Origin: Alcaligenaceae bacterium
Lineage (GTDB): Bacteria; Pseudomonadota; Gammaproteobacteria; Burkholderiales; Burkholderiaceae_B
Length of the DNA: 37,028 nt
Direction of reading: 5' to 3'
NCBI GenBank assembly: GCA_029263615.1
Contig: JAJUFT010000021.1
Span: 1 to 37,028 of the forward strand
Shown here one piece after another: positions 24,952-33,359 of the stretch (positions are counted from its first letter, which is position 1; each line of letters opens with the position of its first letter). Under the pieces are notes generated by a model. The model did not search any database and was not told where the DNA came from. It saw only the letters and a list, made by a program, of their open reading frames with translations. Position numbers and translations under genes: made by a program.

Positions 24952-25920
24952 TCAGGGTTGAGACAGACAGGCCGCGTAGCTGCCCAGATCGACGTTTCCC
25001 CCACTGAGGATGACCCCGATCCGCATGCCGCGCACCGGCACGATTTCATTCAGGACGGCGGCTGCCCCCAGGCCACCCGTGGGTTCGACGACGATTTTCA
25101 TCCGTTCGGCAAAGAACTGCATGGCGTGGATGAGTTTCTGGTCGGGCACCGTGAGGATGTCATGGGCGTAGCGCTTGATGATCGGAAAGGTGATCTGTCC
25201 CAGCGCCTGAGTGAGGGCGCCGTCGGCGATTGAACGCGGCGGCGGAATGCGAACGACCTCCCCCTTGTTGAAGGACTGCTGACCATCGTTGCCCGCCTCG
25301 GGCTCCACCCCGTAGACCAGGCATTCCGGCGCCACGGCATGGGCCGACAGGAGCGTGCCGGCCAGCAGCCCACCGCCGCCCAGCGGCACGAACAGCGCGT
25401 CCAGTCCGCCCACTTCCTCGAACAGCTCCATGGCCGCCGTACCCTGCCCGGCGATCACGTCGGGGTGGTCGAAGGGCGGAATGAGGGTCAGGCCTTCCTT
25501 GTCGATGAGTTCCTGGGCGACCTGCTCGCGATCCTGAGTCTCGCGATCGTAGGGGATGATGCGGGCCCCATAGCTGGCGGCGGCATTGCGCTTGGCCCGG
25601 GGGGCATCCAGCGGCATGACGATGGTGGCCGTGACCCCGAGCGCCTGTGCGGCGCGCGCAATGGCCTGGCCGTGGTTGCCCGAGGAGAACGTCACCACCC
25701 CTGCCGCGCGCTCCGCGGCGTTCAGCCCGGCAATGGCATTGTAGGCACCGCGGAACTTGAAGGCCCCGACCTTCTGCAAGTTCTCGCATTTGAAGAAAAT
25801 TTCAGCATCCAGACGGCCGTTGAGCGTCTGCGAGGTCAGTACCGGCGTCCGATGGGCCACGCCGCGCAAACGCTCGGCCGCCTCCTGAACATCCTGATAC
25901 CTTGGCAAGGCACGATTCAT
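24952..25920 (-). CDS. Serine/threonine dehydratase family enzyme (threo-3-hydroxyaspartate ammonia-lyase-like)
   Basis: A 322-residue fold-type II PLP enzyme. The PLP lysine is Lys55 in VGAFKFRGAYNA. SSGNHGQA (79-86) binds the carboxylate side, GGGGLLAG is the phosphate loop, and ILSGGNVD near the C terminus contacts the pyridine nitrogen. There is no C-terminal ACT domain, so it is not the Ile-sensitive biosynthetic IlvA. The length and motifs fit the group containing catabolic threonine dehydratase, serine racemase and threo-3-hydroxy-L-aspartate ammonia-lyase. Substrate choice cannot be settled from the sequence. ATG 25920 is preceded by AGGAA. It lies antiparallel between ruvA and ruvB. 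Confidence 0.87.
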   Translation of the reverse strand: MNRALPRYQDVQEAAERLRGVAHRTPVLTSQTLNGRLDAEIFFKCENLQKVGAFKFRGAYNAIAGLNAAERAAGVVTFSSGNHGQAIARAAQALGVTATIVMPLDAPRAKRNAAASYGARIIPYDRETQDREQVAQELIDKEGLTLIPPFDHPDVIAGQGTAAMELFEEVGGLDALFVPLGGGGLLAGTLLSAHAVAPECLVYGVEPEAGNDGQQSFNKGEVVRIPPPRSIADGALTQALGQITFPIIKRYAHDILTVPDQKLIHAMQFFAERMKIVVEPTGGLGAAAVLNEIVPVRGMRIGVILSGGNVDLGSYAACLSQP

Positions 25921-26072
25921 TCCCTTTCCTGTTCTTGTGGATGAAGCATTGATGTTGAGCCTTGCCATGATATCTGAAAGCATGGCGACTTCCGCGTGTG
26001 GGCGGCCCATGCCGGCGCCTCGAGCGCGTAATCGAACGGCAGGACGATGTCCCCCGGGGCGGGCTGGCGTTC

Positions 26073-26078
26073 TATACT
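26073..26078 (+). promoter_or_regulatory. Possible -10 box for ruvB
   Basis: TATACT lies 33 bases before the ruvB ATG (26112). The -35 spacing region is GC-rich with no match. Because ruvB is cut off from ruvC-ruvA by a gene on the other strand, it must have its own promoter, and this is the best candidate in the gap. Confidence 0.35.
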
Positions 26079-26111
26079 AATGTGCAATTACTGTGAATTT
26101 AGACAGCTTCC

Positions 26112-27179
26112 ATGGCCATACATTCCGATGCCCTGGTGCGCGCGGCACAACCCGAACGCATCGTCGCGCCCCAGAGCGCCTCGCCCAATGAAGATTCCAT
26201 CGAGCGCGCCTTGCGGCCGCGCGCCTTGCGCGAGTATATCGGCCAGCACCGGGTGCGCGAACAGCTGGAAATCTTCATCCAGGCCGCCCGCGCCCGCCAG
26301 GAAGCGCTCGATCACGTCCTGCTGTTCGGCCCGCCGGGCCTCGGAAAAACCACGCTTGCCCACATCATCGCCCACGAAATGGGGGTCCAGCTGCGCCAGA
26401 CCTCTGGCCCCGTGCTGGAACGCCCAGGCGACCTCGCCGCCCTGCTCACCAACCTGGAAAAGAACGACGTCCTCTTCATCGACGAAATTCACCGGCTGTC
26501 TCCCGTGGTCGAAGAAATCCTCTACCCGGCCATGGAAGATTTCCAGATCGACATCATGATCGGCGAAGGGCCGGCCGCCCGCAGCGTGAAGATCGACCTG
26601 CAGCCCTTCACCCTGGTGGGCGCCACCACCCGTGCCGGCATGCTCACCAATCCCCTGCGCGACCGGTTCGGCATCGTGTCGCGCCTGGAGTTCTATTCCA
26701 CCGACGATCTCGCGCATATCGTCGAACGCAGTGCACGTCTGCTCAACGCGGGGGCCAGCAAGGAAGGGGCCGCGGAAATCGCGCGGCGCTCGCGGGGCAC
26801 GCCGCGCATTGCCAATCGGCTGCTGCGGCGGGTGCGCGACTATGCGGAGGTCAGGGCCGAGGGCCGCATCGACACGGAAACGGCGGCGGCGGCGCTGACC
26901 ATGCTGGAAGTCGACCCCATGGGGCTCGACCTCATGGACCGCAAACTGCTCGATGCCATCGTCCACAAATTTGACGGGGGCCCCGTCGGGGTGGACAGCC
27001 TGGCGGCTGCCATCGGCGAAGAACGCGACACCATTGAAGACGTGATCGAACCCTATCTCATCCAGACCGGGTTTCTGCAGCGTACGCCACGGGGCCGCAT
27101 TGCCACCCGCGCCACCTGGCTGCACATGGGGCTGAAGCCCCCCACCGGCACGGGCGGCGCCACGCCGGAGCTGTTCTAA
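26112..27179 (+). CDS. ruvB: Holliday junction DNA helicase motor RuvB
   Basis: A 355-residue AAA+ ATPase that drives branch migration with RuvA. Walker A is GPPGLGKT at 73-80, Walker B is [10 protein letters not shown], sensor 1 is LVGATTRAG, and the arginine finger region is NPLRDRFGI. The C-terminal winged helix ends with [19 protein letters not shown], conserved in RuvB. The start at ATG 26112 adds about 20 residues before the conserved [13 protein letters not shown] core, as in related genera. recQ converges from the other side, its stop lying 24 bases away. Confidence 0.98.
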   Translation: MAIHSDALVRAAQPERIVAPQSASPNEDSIERALRPRALREYIGQHRVREQLEIFIQAARARQEALDHVLLFGPPGLGKTTLAHIIAHEMGVQLRQTSGPVLERPGDLAALLTNLEKNDVLFIDEIHRLSPVVEEILYPAMEDFQIDIMIGEGPAARSVKIDLQPFTLVGATTRAGMLTNPLRDRFGIVSRLEFYSTDDLAHIVERSARLLNAGASKEGAAEIARRSRGTPRIANRLLRRVRDYAEVRAEGRIDTETAAAALTMLEVDPMGLDLMDRKLLDAIVHKFDGGPVGVDSLAAAIGEERDTIEDVIEPYLIQTGFLQRTPRGRIATRATWLHMGLKPPTGTGGATPELF

Positions 27180-27203
27180 GGCGGATTCAGGGCCGTATCG
27201 AGC

Positions 27204-29015
27204 TCAGGCTTCCGCCACACATTCCAGCAAGGCCTCGCCATAGGCCTCCAGCTTGCGCACGCCCACGCCGTGCACATGCGCCAGCTCCTGCAGCGTCTGC
27301 GGGTTGCCGCGGGCGATCTCGCGCAAGGTGGCATCGTGAAAAATGACATAGGCCGGCACACCGTGCTCGCGCGCCACCTCCGCACGCCAGGCGCGCAGGG
27401 CCTCGAAACGCAGCTGTTCGTCGGGGGCCAGACGGGTGTCGACCGACGCCTTGCGGCGCATGCCGGGGCTGCCCCCGGAACTCAGCGCCTCGCGCCGCAG
27501 CATCAGGGTGCGCTCGCCCTTGAGTACTGCGCGGCTGTCTTCAGTCAGCATCAGCGTGCCGTGCCCCTCGAAATCCACGGTGACCAGCCCCTTGGCCAGT
27601 AGCTGCCGAAGAACGCTGCGCCATGCCTGGTCGCTGAGATCCGCTCCGACGCCAAACACACTCAGGGTTTCATGTCCGTTCTCGCGCACGCGCGGCGTGA
27701 GGCGGCCCCGCAGAATGTCGATCAGATGACCCGCCCCGTAACGTTGGCCACGTTCCCGCCACAGGCGAAAGATCGCGGACAGCAGCTTCTGGGCGGCCAC
27801 CGTGCCGTCCCAGGACTCGGGTGGTGCCAGGCAGGTGTCGCAGTTGCCGCAGGGCGTGATCTGCTGGCCGAAGTACGCCAGCAGCTGCTGACGGCGGCAG
27901 TCCACGGTCTCACAGAGGCCCAGCATGGCATCCAGCTGCCGCCCCGAGCGCCGCTTGAACTGCTCGTCGCCGCTGGACTCATCAATCATGCGACGCTGCT
28001 GCACCACGTCCTGCAGGCCATAGGCCATCCAGGCCGTGGCCGGCTCGCCATCGCGCCCGGCCCGCCCGGTTTCCTGGTAATAGCCTTCCACCGACTTGGG
28101 CAGGTCGATATGCGCGACAAACCGCACATCGGGCTTGTTCACGCCCATGCCGAACGCGATGGTGGCCGTCATCACCAGCCCTTCTTCGCGCAGGAAGCGC
28201 GCCTGGTGCTCGGCGCGGCGGGCGGCATCCATGCCGGCGTGATACGGCAGCGCGGCGATGCCGTTCTGCGAAAGAAAGGCGGCCGTGTCCTCCACGCGGG
28301 AGCGCGACAGACAGTACACGATGCCACTGTCGCCCGGGTGTTCCTCACGGATGAAGTTGAGCAGCTGCCGCTTGACGTCATTCTTCTCGACGATCCGGTA
28401 CAGAATGTTGGGACGATCGAAACTGGAGACGAAATGGGCGGCGTTCTCCAGCGACAGCCGCCGGGCGATTTCCTCGCGTGTGGCGGCAGTGGCCGTGGCC
28501 GTCAGTGCAATGCGCGGCACCTCCGGCCATCGTTCGTGCAAGGCCGACAAACCCAGATATTCCGGGCGGAAATCATGCCCCCACTGCGAGACGCAGTGCG
28601 CCTCATCGATGGCGAACAGGGCGATGCGGGAACGGCTCAGCAGCTCCTGACAACGGTCCGTCAAAAGCCGTTCCGGCGCCACGTACAGCAGATCCAGCTC
28701 GCCATTGAGCATCCGCCGCTCGACTTCCCTGGCTTCCCGCCACTCCTGCGAGGAGTTCAGATAGGCGGCGCGGACCCCCAGCTCGGTGAGGGCATCCACC
28801 TGATCCTGCATCAGGGCGATCAAGGGGGACACCACCACCCCGGTGCCCGGACGCAGCAGGGCCGGAATCTGATAACACAGCGACTTGCCCCCGCCGGTCG
28901 GCATGAGCACCAGGGCATCTTGGCCGGCCATCAGGGTGTCAATGATCGCCTGTTGTTCTCCGCGAAAGGATTCATAACCGAAGACGCGCTGCAGGACTTC
29001 CAGAGGGGTGGACAT
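27204..29015 (-). CDS. recQ: ATP-dependent DNA helicase RecQ
   Basis: A 603-residue 3'-5' DNA helicase of replication repair and RecF-type recombination. Walker A is [14 protein letters not shown] (38-51). The DEAH box sits in [20 protein letters not shown], and motif VI is [12 protein letters not shown]. The zinc-binding RQC subdomain contains CGNCDTC, and a winged helix follows. The C-terminal HRDC domain has [20 protein letters not shown] and [19 protein letters not shown]. Length and domain order match E. coli RecQ (609 residues). It converges on ruvB; having two recombination genes face to face is probably coincidental. Confidence 0.97.
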   Translation of the reverse strand: MSTPLEVLQRVFGYESFRGEQQAIIDTLMAGQDALVLMPTGGGKSLCYQIPALLRPGTGVVVSPLIALMQDQVDALTELGVRAAYLNSSQEWREAREVERRMLNGELDLLYVAPERLLTDRCQELLSRSRIALFAIDEAHCVSQWGHDFRPEYLGLSALHERWPEVPRIALTATATAATREEIARRLSLENAAHFVSSFDRPNILYRIVEKNDVKRQLLNFIREEHPGDSGIVYCLSRSRVEDTAAFLSQNGIAALPYHAGMDAARRAEHQARFLREEGLVMTATIAFGMGVNKPDVRFVAHIDLPKSVEGYYQETGRAGRDGEPATAWMAYGLQDVVQQRRMIDESSGDEQFKRRSGRQLDAMLGLCETVDCRRQQLLAYFGQQITPCGNCDTCLAPPESWDGTVAAQKLLSAIFRLWRERGQRYGAGHLIDILRGRLTPRVRENGHETLSVFGVGADLSDQAWRSVLRQLLAKGLVTVDFEGHGTLMLTEDSRAVLKGERTLMLRREALSSGGSPGMRRKASVDTRLAPDEQLRFEALRAWRAEVAREHGVPAYVIFHDATLREIARGNPQTLQELAHVHGVGVRKLEAYGEALLECVAEA

Positions 29016-29021
29016 GCGGAA

Positions 29022-30179
29022 TCAATACAGGGGGAAGGAAAAGCGTAGCCCTATATCATAGTCGTCCGCGACGACCTCGCGCTCGGCGTGAATGCCGATC
29101 CTCAGCCGCGACCCATACCAGAACTGCTGTTGAAGGCCGAAACGGCGCTGCCGGACGCCGTTGCGATCCTGCACCGTCTCGAAGCTGCCGGACCACTCTC
29201 CCCAGCGTCCCACGTCCCACGAGGCCGACCAGCGTTGCCGGGCGCCGCCCACCGTGTTCGCATTGGCCGCATGGCGCCGCACGTCCATGAACCCGTCGGT
29301 GTGACGCTCGCCCATCCATCCCAGGGTCAGGTCGTCCAGAATATCGATGTCCCCCATGGCCCGATAGCGCCAGCCCTCCTCCTGACCTCGCAACGAGCGC
29401 GCGACGGCCGAACGCCAGCGCCCCATCGGACCGAAATCGTACTGAGTCGAGAAGCCCGTCATGAGCAGGTCGGAAGCCACCTCGGTCCGGGCAGCCAGAT
29501 TGAGCCGCTCGCTGTAGTCATAGCTGACGGCCATGGCACCCGCGGCCGGCCCGAACTGCAGATCATTGGCGCCCGCCGACGACTGGTCCACCGCGCCCAG
29601 CGCGAAGGAGTAGTTCCATTGCGTGTCATCTTTGCTGCTGGCCAGAAAATGCTGGCTCAGGCTGATGCCGCTCAGGCGCAGACTGTCTTCCCAATGAGTC
29701 GAGACAAATTCGCTGTTGCCCAGCGACACTTCGGTCTGGGCATCGAGCCGGGTATTCCAGCGGGCTGCGCCCGCGCTCCAGCCCCCCCCGCTGGGTCGCG
29801 GCTGCCAACGGGTCTCTGGCGTCACGATCTGCGGCAGCTCGAATCCCCCCAGCAGACCCGGCGAATGCCGAGATAGCGTGCGATGCAAGTTGAACTGCAG
29901 CTGCCGGCGGTCCTGAGGCCCCCAGAAGTAGCTGTCGGGGAGGTCGGCCGGGTGCGCCGCCTGAGCGGCATCCTCCGGAGCTGGCGGTCCGACGTCCGCG
30001 CCCGACGGCGGGGGGAGTGGCCGTGCAGGCCTTGGCTGCTCCGTCTGAACCGGGAAGGTTTGCGCCGCCCACAGACGACGGATGCCTTCCGTCTCGGAAG
30101 CGCAACCGACAACCGGCGTCATCAATGCCGGCGCACCCAGCAAAAGGCAATGGAAGATTTCAATCCGTTTCCGGAACAT
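29022..30179 (-). CDS. Outer-membrane beta-barrel protein, usher-like, unknown function
   Basis: A 385-residue protein. The N terminus has a signal-type hydrophobic stretch (CLLLGAPALMTPVVGC) ending in VVGC, which could be a lipobox. A Pro/Ala-rich linker follows (about 40-75), then alternating polar/aromatic strands to the final FSFPLY. The aromatic C-terminal residue and the strands (LNLAARTEVASDLLMTG, FGLQQQFWYGSRLRIG) suggest a barrel. The SYDYSERLNLAARTE...GPMG pattern recalls the barrel repeats of fimbrial ushers, but no plug, chaperone or pilin genes are present. The start is uncertain: ATG 30179 or ATG 30215. It is head to head with the response regulator, starts only about 35 bases apart, so it is a likely regulatory target. 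Confidence 0.65.
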   Translation of the reverse strand: MFRKRIEIFHCLLLGAPALMTPVVGCASETEGIRRLWAAQTFPVQTEQPRPARPLPPPSGADVGPPAPEDAAQAAHPADLPDSYFWGPQDRRQLQFNLHRTLSRHSPGLLGGFELPQIVTPETRWQPRPSGGGWSAGAARWNTRLDAQTEVSLGNSEFVSTHWEDSLRLSGISLSQHFLASSKDDTQWNYSFALGAVDQSSAGANDLQFGPAAGAMAVSYDYSERLNLAARTEVASDLLMTGFSTQYDFGPMGRWRSAVARSLRGQEEGWRYRAMGDIDILDDLTLGWMGERHTDGFMDVRRHAANANTVGGARQRWSASWDVGRWGEWSGSFETVQDRNGVRQRRFGLQQQFWYGSRLRIGIHAEREVVADDYDIGLRFSFPLY

Positions 30180-30213
30180 GATCACGAAAAAACCCGAGAG
30201 TAAACTTGTCCTC

Positions 30214-30915
30214 ATGGAAAAACCGCACAATAAAGTCCTGGTCGTCGACGACGATCCTGCCCTCAGGCAGCTGCTGGCCGATTATCTGAATCGCCACCAA
30301 TATGACACCCTGCTGGCGCCCGACGCCAGCGACCTGGAAGCGCGTATCCAGCGTTATGACCCCGACCTCATCGTCTTGGACCGCATGATGCCCAGCGGCG
30401 ACGGCGCGGAAGCCTGCCGTCGGCTGCGACAGCAAGGCGAAGACATTCCCATTATCCTCCTGACGGCGAAAGACGAAACCGTCGACCGCATCATCGGGCT
30501 GGAAGCCGGGGCTGACGATTATCTGGGCAAACCCTTCGACCCGCGCGAGCTGCTGGCTCGCATCGAGGCCGTTCTGCGTCGCAAGAAAGGTGCCTCCGCC
30601 CTCACCAAGGACAAACCCGTTTCCTTCGGTCCCTTCGTCTTCGACCCCGTGACCCGCCAGCTGCGTCGCGGCGAGGAAATCATCAAACTGACCGGAGGCG
30701 AGGTCAATCTGCTCGAGGCGCTGATCTCCAACCCCGGCAAGCCCATGTCACGCGAGCGCCTGCTGGCCCTGGCCCGCGACGACGAGGAAGGGGAAAGAAA
30801 CGACCGGGCCATCGACATCGCCGTCCTGCGGCTGCGTCGTGCCCTTGAAGATGACCCCAAGCAGCCCCGCTGGATCCAGACCGTCTGGGGCGTGGGCTAT
30901 CGGTTTTCGCCTTGA
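30214..30915 (+). CDS. OmpR-family response regulator
   Basis: A 233-residue protein. The receiver domain has acidic residues Asp12-Asp14 (VVDDDPALR), phospho-acceptor Asp56 (IVLDRMMP), the Thr of ILLTAK, and the Lys of LGKPFDPRELLARI. The C-terminal winged helix has the OmpR-type VNLLEALISNPGKPMSRERL and ends VWGVGYRFSP. It resembles OmpR and Bordetella RisA in organisation, but I do not assign a symbol. I start at ATG 30214 (MEKPHNKVLVVDDD), which matches family length. An upstream ATG at 30178 would add 12 residues. The sensor kinase follows directly, overlapping or spaced by a few bases. Confidence 0.92.
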   Translation: MEKPHNKVLVVDDDPALRQLLADYLNRHQYDTLLAPDASDLEARIQRYDPDLIVLDRMMPSGDGAEACRRLRQQGEDIPIILLTAKDETVDRIIGLEAGADDYLGKPFDPRELLARIEAVLRRKKGASALTKDKPVSFGPFVFDPVTRQLRRGEEIIKLTGGEVNLLEALISNPGKPMSRERLLALARDDEEGERNDRAIDIAVLRLRRALEDDPKQPRWIQTVWGVGYRFSP

Positions 30916-30926
30916 GCGCACGTCCG

Positions 30927-32357
30927 ATGTCCGCTTGGCGTTCCCTGCTGCCCCGCTCGCTGAGCACGCGCATGGTGCTGCTCACCCTGGGCACCATCAT
31001 CCTGGTGCAGGCCGCCACCTTCGCCACGGTCAACTATTACCGCAAGCAGTTCACTGAAGAAGTTTCCGTCGAGCTGACCGCCACGACCATCCGCACCCTC
31101 CGGGCGGCTCTGGCCGAGATCCCGGCGGAGCAGCGTCCCGACTTCGTCCGGGACGCGTCGCAGAACCAGTGGCGCTTGTGGTCGCGCTCCCTGCCGCCGA
31201 ACGCCAGCCTGGAGCGCCGCACCCGCCGCAACGAGGAAGCCCGCACCCCGCCTCCCGACGATATTCGCCACAGTCTGCGCAGCTTTGTCGAGGCGCTCAA
31301 CACCCGGCTCGATGATGACACGCGCGTCGCGCTGTCGCGCGGACCCGAGCCGCGCCTCTACATTTCCCTGATCGAAGACCCCAACATTGACGAACAGATG
31401 CGCTCACGCGAATGGCTGGTGATTCCACTGGACCGCATCGCGCGTCCGGTCGCGACGCCGATGATCGTGGTCTGGCTGGCGGGCATGATTGTCCTGCTGC
31501 TGCTTTCAGCGGCCTTTGCCTGGCACATCACCCGCCCCCTCACGCGGCTGGCCAAGGCGGCCGACCAGCTTGCGGCAGGCCAACCGGAACGCGTGGAGCC
31601 CTCCGGCCCGTCCGAAACCCGCAGTCTGGGCGAACGTTTCAACGCCATGTTGGACACCCTGGCCGAATCGGCCGCGGTGCAGCGCACCTTGCTGGCCGGG
31701 CTGCCACACGACCTCAAGGGGCCGCTCTCTCGCATGTGGCTGCGCATCGAGATGACCGACGATCCCAACCTCAAAGAGGGCATGCGGCAGGATGTACAGG
31801 ACATGCAGCGCATGATCGACCAGTTCATCCATTTCGTCCGAGGCTCCGATCAGGGCTCCTACCGGTATGTCTCGCTGCCCCTGCGGCCCTGGCTGGAAGA
31901 ACGGGTGGGGGCGTGGCAGCAGGCCGGCAGTGATGTGCGCCTGCTGTCCGTGCCCGAACAGGATGTGGTTCTGGAAGCTGACGAATTGGCCCTTGGCCGG
32001 CTGATTGACAACCTGATCACCAATGCCTTCAACCACGGTAGACCGCCGGTGGAAGTCTCACTGCGTCTTGAAAGCGCCCACGCGCTGATCACGGTGCGCG
32101 ACCATGGCCCCGGCATTTCGCAGGAACGTCGCAATGAAGCCCTCCGCCCTTTCTCACGTCTGGACGAAGCCCGCACCCGCACCGGCTCGGTAGGCCTCGG
32201 CCTGGCCCTCGCGGAAATGATCTGCCGGGCGCATGGTGGGTCGCTCGAACTGACGGATGCCCGAAGCGGCGGACTGGAAGTTCGGATCACCCTGCCGCTT
32301 CAGCGACCGAAGGCCGGGGGCTCGGGGGGCACCGACATGCCGAACATGCGCCAGTAG
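30927..32357 (+). CDS. EnvZ-type sensor histidine kinase
   Basis: A 476-residue membrane kinase. TM1 is at about 14-36 (MVLLTLGTIILVQAATFAT). A periplasmic sensor of about 135 residues lies between it and TM2 at 177-198 (PMIVVWLAGMIVLLLL). HAMP follows from about 199. The phospho-accepting His261 lies in LLAGLPHDLKGPLSRMWLRI; the usual HDLRTPL reads HDLKGPL here. The ATP domain has N-box DNLITNAFNHG, G1 VRDHGPGIS and G2 GSVGLGLALAEMI. The start is ATG 30927, or a TTG at 30912 that overlaps the regulator stop. The last 58 bases overlap the convergent cydB gene. Together with the regulator it forms one two-component unit; the signal is unknown. Confidence 0.9.
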   Translation: MSAWRSLLPRSLSTRMVLLTLGTIILVQAATFATVNYYRKQFTEEVSVELTATTIRTLRAALAEIPAEQRPDFVRDASQNQWRLWSRSLPPNASLERRTRRNEEARTPPPDDIRHSLRSFVEALNTRLDDDTRVALSRGPEPRLYISLIEDPNIDEQMRSREWLVIPLDRIARPVATPMIVVWLAGMIVLLLLSAAFAWHITRPLTRLAKAADQLAAGQPERVEPSGPSETRSLGERFNAMLDTLAESAAVQRTLLAGLPHDLKGPLSRMWLRIEMTDDPNLKEGMRQDVQDMQRMIDQFIHFVRGSDQGSYRYVSLPLRPWLEERVGAWQQAGSDVRLLSVPEQDVVLEADELALGRLIDNLITNAFNHGRPPVEVSLRLESAHALITVRDHGPGISQERRNEALRPFSRLDEARTRTGSVGLGLALAEMICRAHGGSLELTDARSGGLEVRITLPLQRPKAGGSGGTDMPNMRQ

Positions 32358-33349
32358 ACGCGGGCGTTGAATACCAGCGCCACCGGCAGGGCAATTCCGG
32401 CCAGCAACAGCACGCGTTCGAGGGAATCGGTGGCCGCAGCGGCGTCCCAGAGGGTCAGCTCGTCGAGCACCAGATAGGGGAAGAAGCTGTAGGCCAGCCC
32501 GCCGAGTGTCATGCCGAACACCAGCAGGCTGAGCACGAAGGGCAGCGCGGTGCTGCGCAGACTGGTGTTGATCATGCGCTGCAGGCACATTTCAATGCAG
32601 ATGAAGGCCGCCAGCATGCCGCTCCACAGCACCACCGCCGCCACCCTGCCCCCATTGCTGCTCCACTTCAGGAGAATTCCGGGGTTGCCGAGCGCCAGGA
32701 CCACCGACACCCCCACGGCTCCGGCCGCCGCCCAGCGTACGCAGCGCCGGCCCCAGAAAATGGCCCGGGCACGCAGTTCTCCGCCTTCCCGCATGATCAG
32801 CCAGGACGCGCCCAACAGGCAGTAGGCGGCCACCGAACAGGCGCCCGTGAACAGCGAGAACCAGAGCAGGCCCGGTTCATCCTGGGCGAACAAGGCAATC
32901 TGGGCGAGCAGCAGGCCGTGCGAAAAAGCCGTCAGCAGCGCACCCACGCCGAAGAGCCGGCCCCAGAAAGCCTGCAGCTCACGGGGCGCCCGCATGCGCA
33001 GTTCATAGCCCACGGAGCGCAGGCAGGTGCCGACCGCCAGCAGGGTCACGGGCAGATACAGCTGCGCCATCACCTTGCCCCAGGCCAGCGGAAACGCGGC
33101 CATGAAGAGCCCCAGCCCGATGAACAGCCAGAATTCGTTGGCGTCGCGCCAGGGACTGAGCAGCGCCAGCATGCGCGGCTTCAGGTGAGACGGTGCAAAC
33201 ATGCTGAGACAGCCCACGCCGATATCGAAACCGTCCAGCACCGTGCCGGCGATGACCACCAGAACGAGCAAGGTCATGAAGGTCAGGGGCAGCCAGAATT
33301 CGGGTGCCTCCGGAGGCATGCCCAGCGCCATCGCGAGCGTATCTATCAT
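32300..33349 (-). CDS. cydB: Cytochrome bd-type oxidase subunit II (CydB-like)
   Basis: A 349-residue membrane protein with about eight to nine hydrophobic segments. It keeps CydB landmarks: LDGFDIGVG at 38-46 (normal (T/L)DGFDxGxG), PWRDANEFWL at 66-75 with the Asp-x-Asn-Glu-x-Trp motif, AAFPLAWGKVMAQLYLPV, and RSVGYELR. It looks like a functional member of the family. ATG 33349 has AAGGTGG upstream. It follows the CydA-like gene by 10 bases and is clearly co-transcribed with it. No small third subunit (CydX) reading frame can fit downstream, because the gene runs 58 bases into the end of the sensor kinase gene. Confidence 0.88.
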   Translation of the reverse strand: MIDTLAMALGMPPEAPEFWLPLTFMTLLVLVVIAGTVLDGFDIGVGCLSMFAPSHLKPRMLALLSPWRDANEFWLFIGLGLFMAAFPLAWGKVMAQLYLPVTLLAVGTCLRSVGYELRMRAPRELQAFWGRLFGVGALLTAFSHGLLLAQIALFAQDEPGLLWFSLFTGACSVAAYCLLGASWLIMREGGELRARAIFWGRRCVRWAAAGAVGVSVVLALGNPGILLKWSSNGGRVAAVVLWSGMLAAFICIEMCLQRMINTSLRSTALPFVLSLLVFGMTLGGLAYSFFPYLVLDELTLWDAAAATDSLERVLLLAGIALPVALVFNARVYWRMFGMSVPPEPPAFGR

Positions 33350-33359
33350 GTATCCACCT

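Noticed and set aside
27672-29048. 458-codon open frame antisense to recQ
   Set aside because: A mirror of recQ coding bias. No start signal and no recognisable domain.
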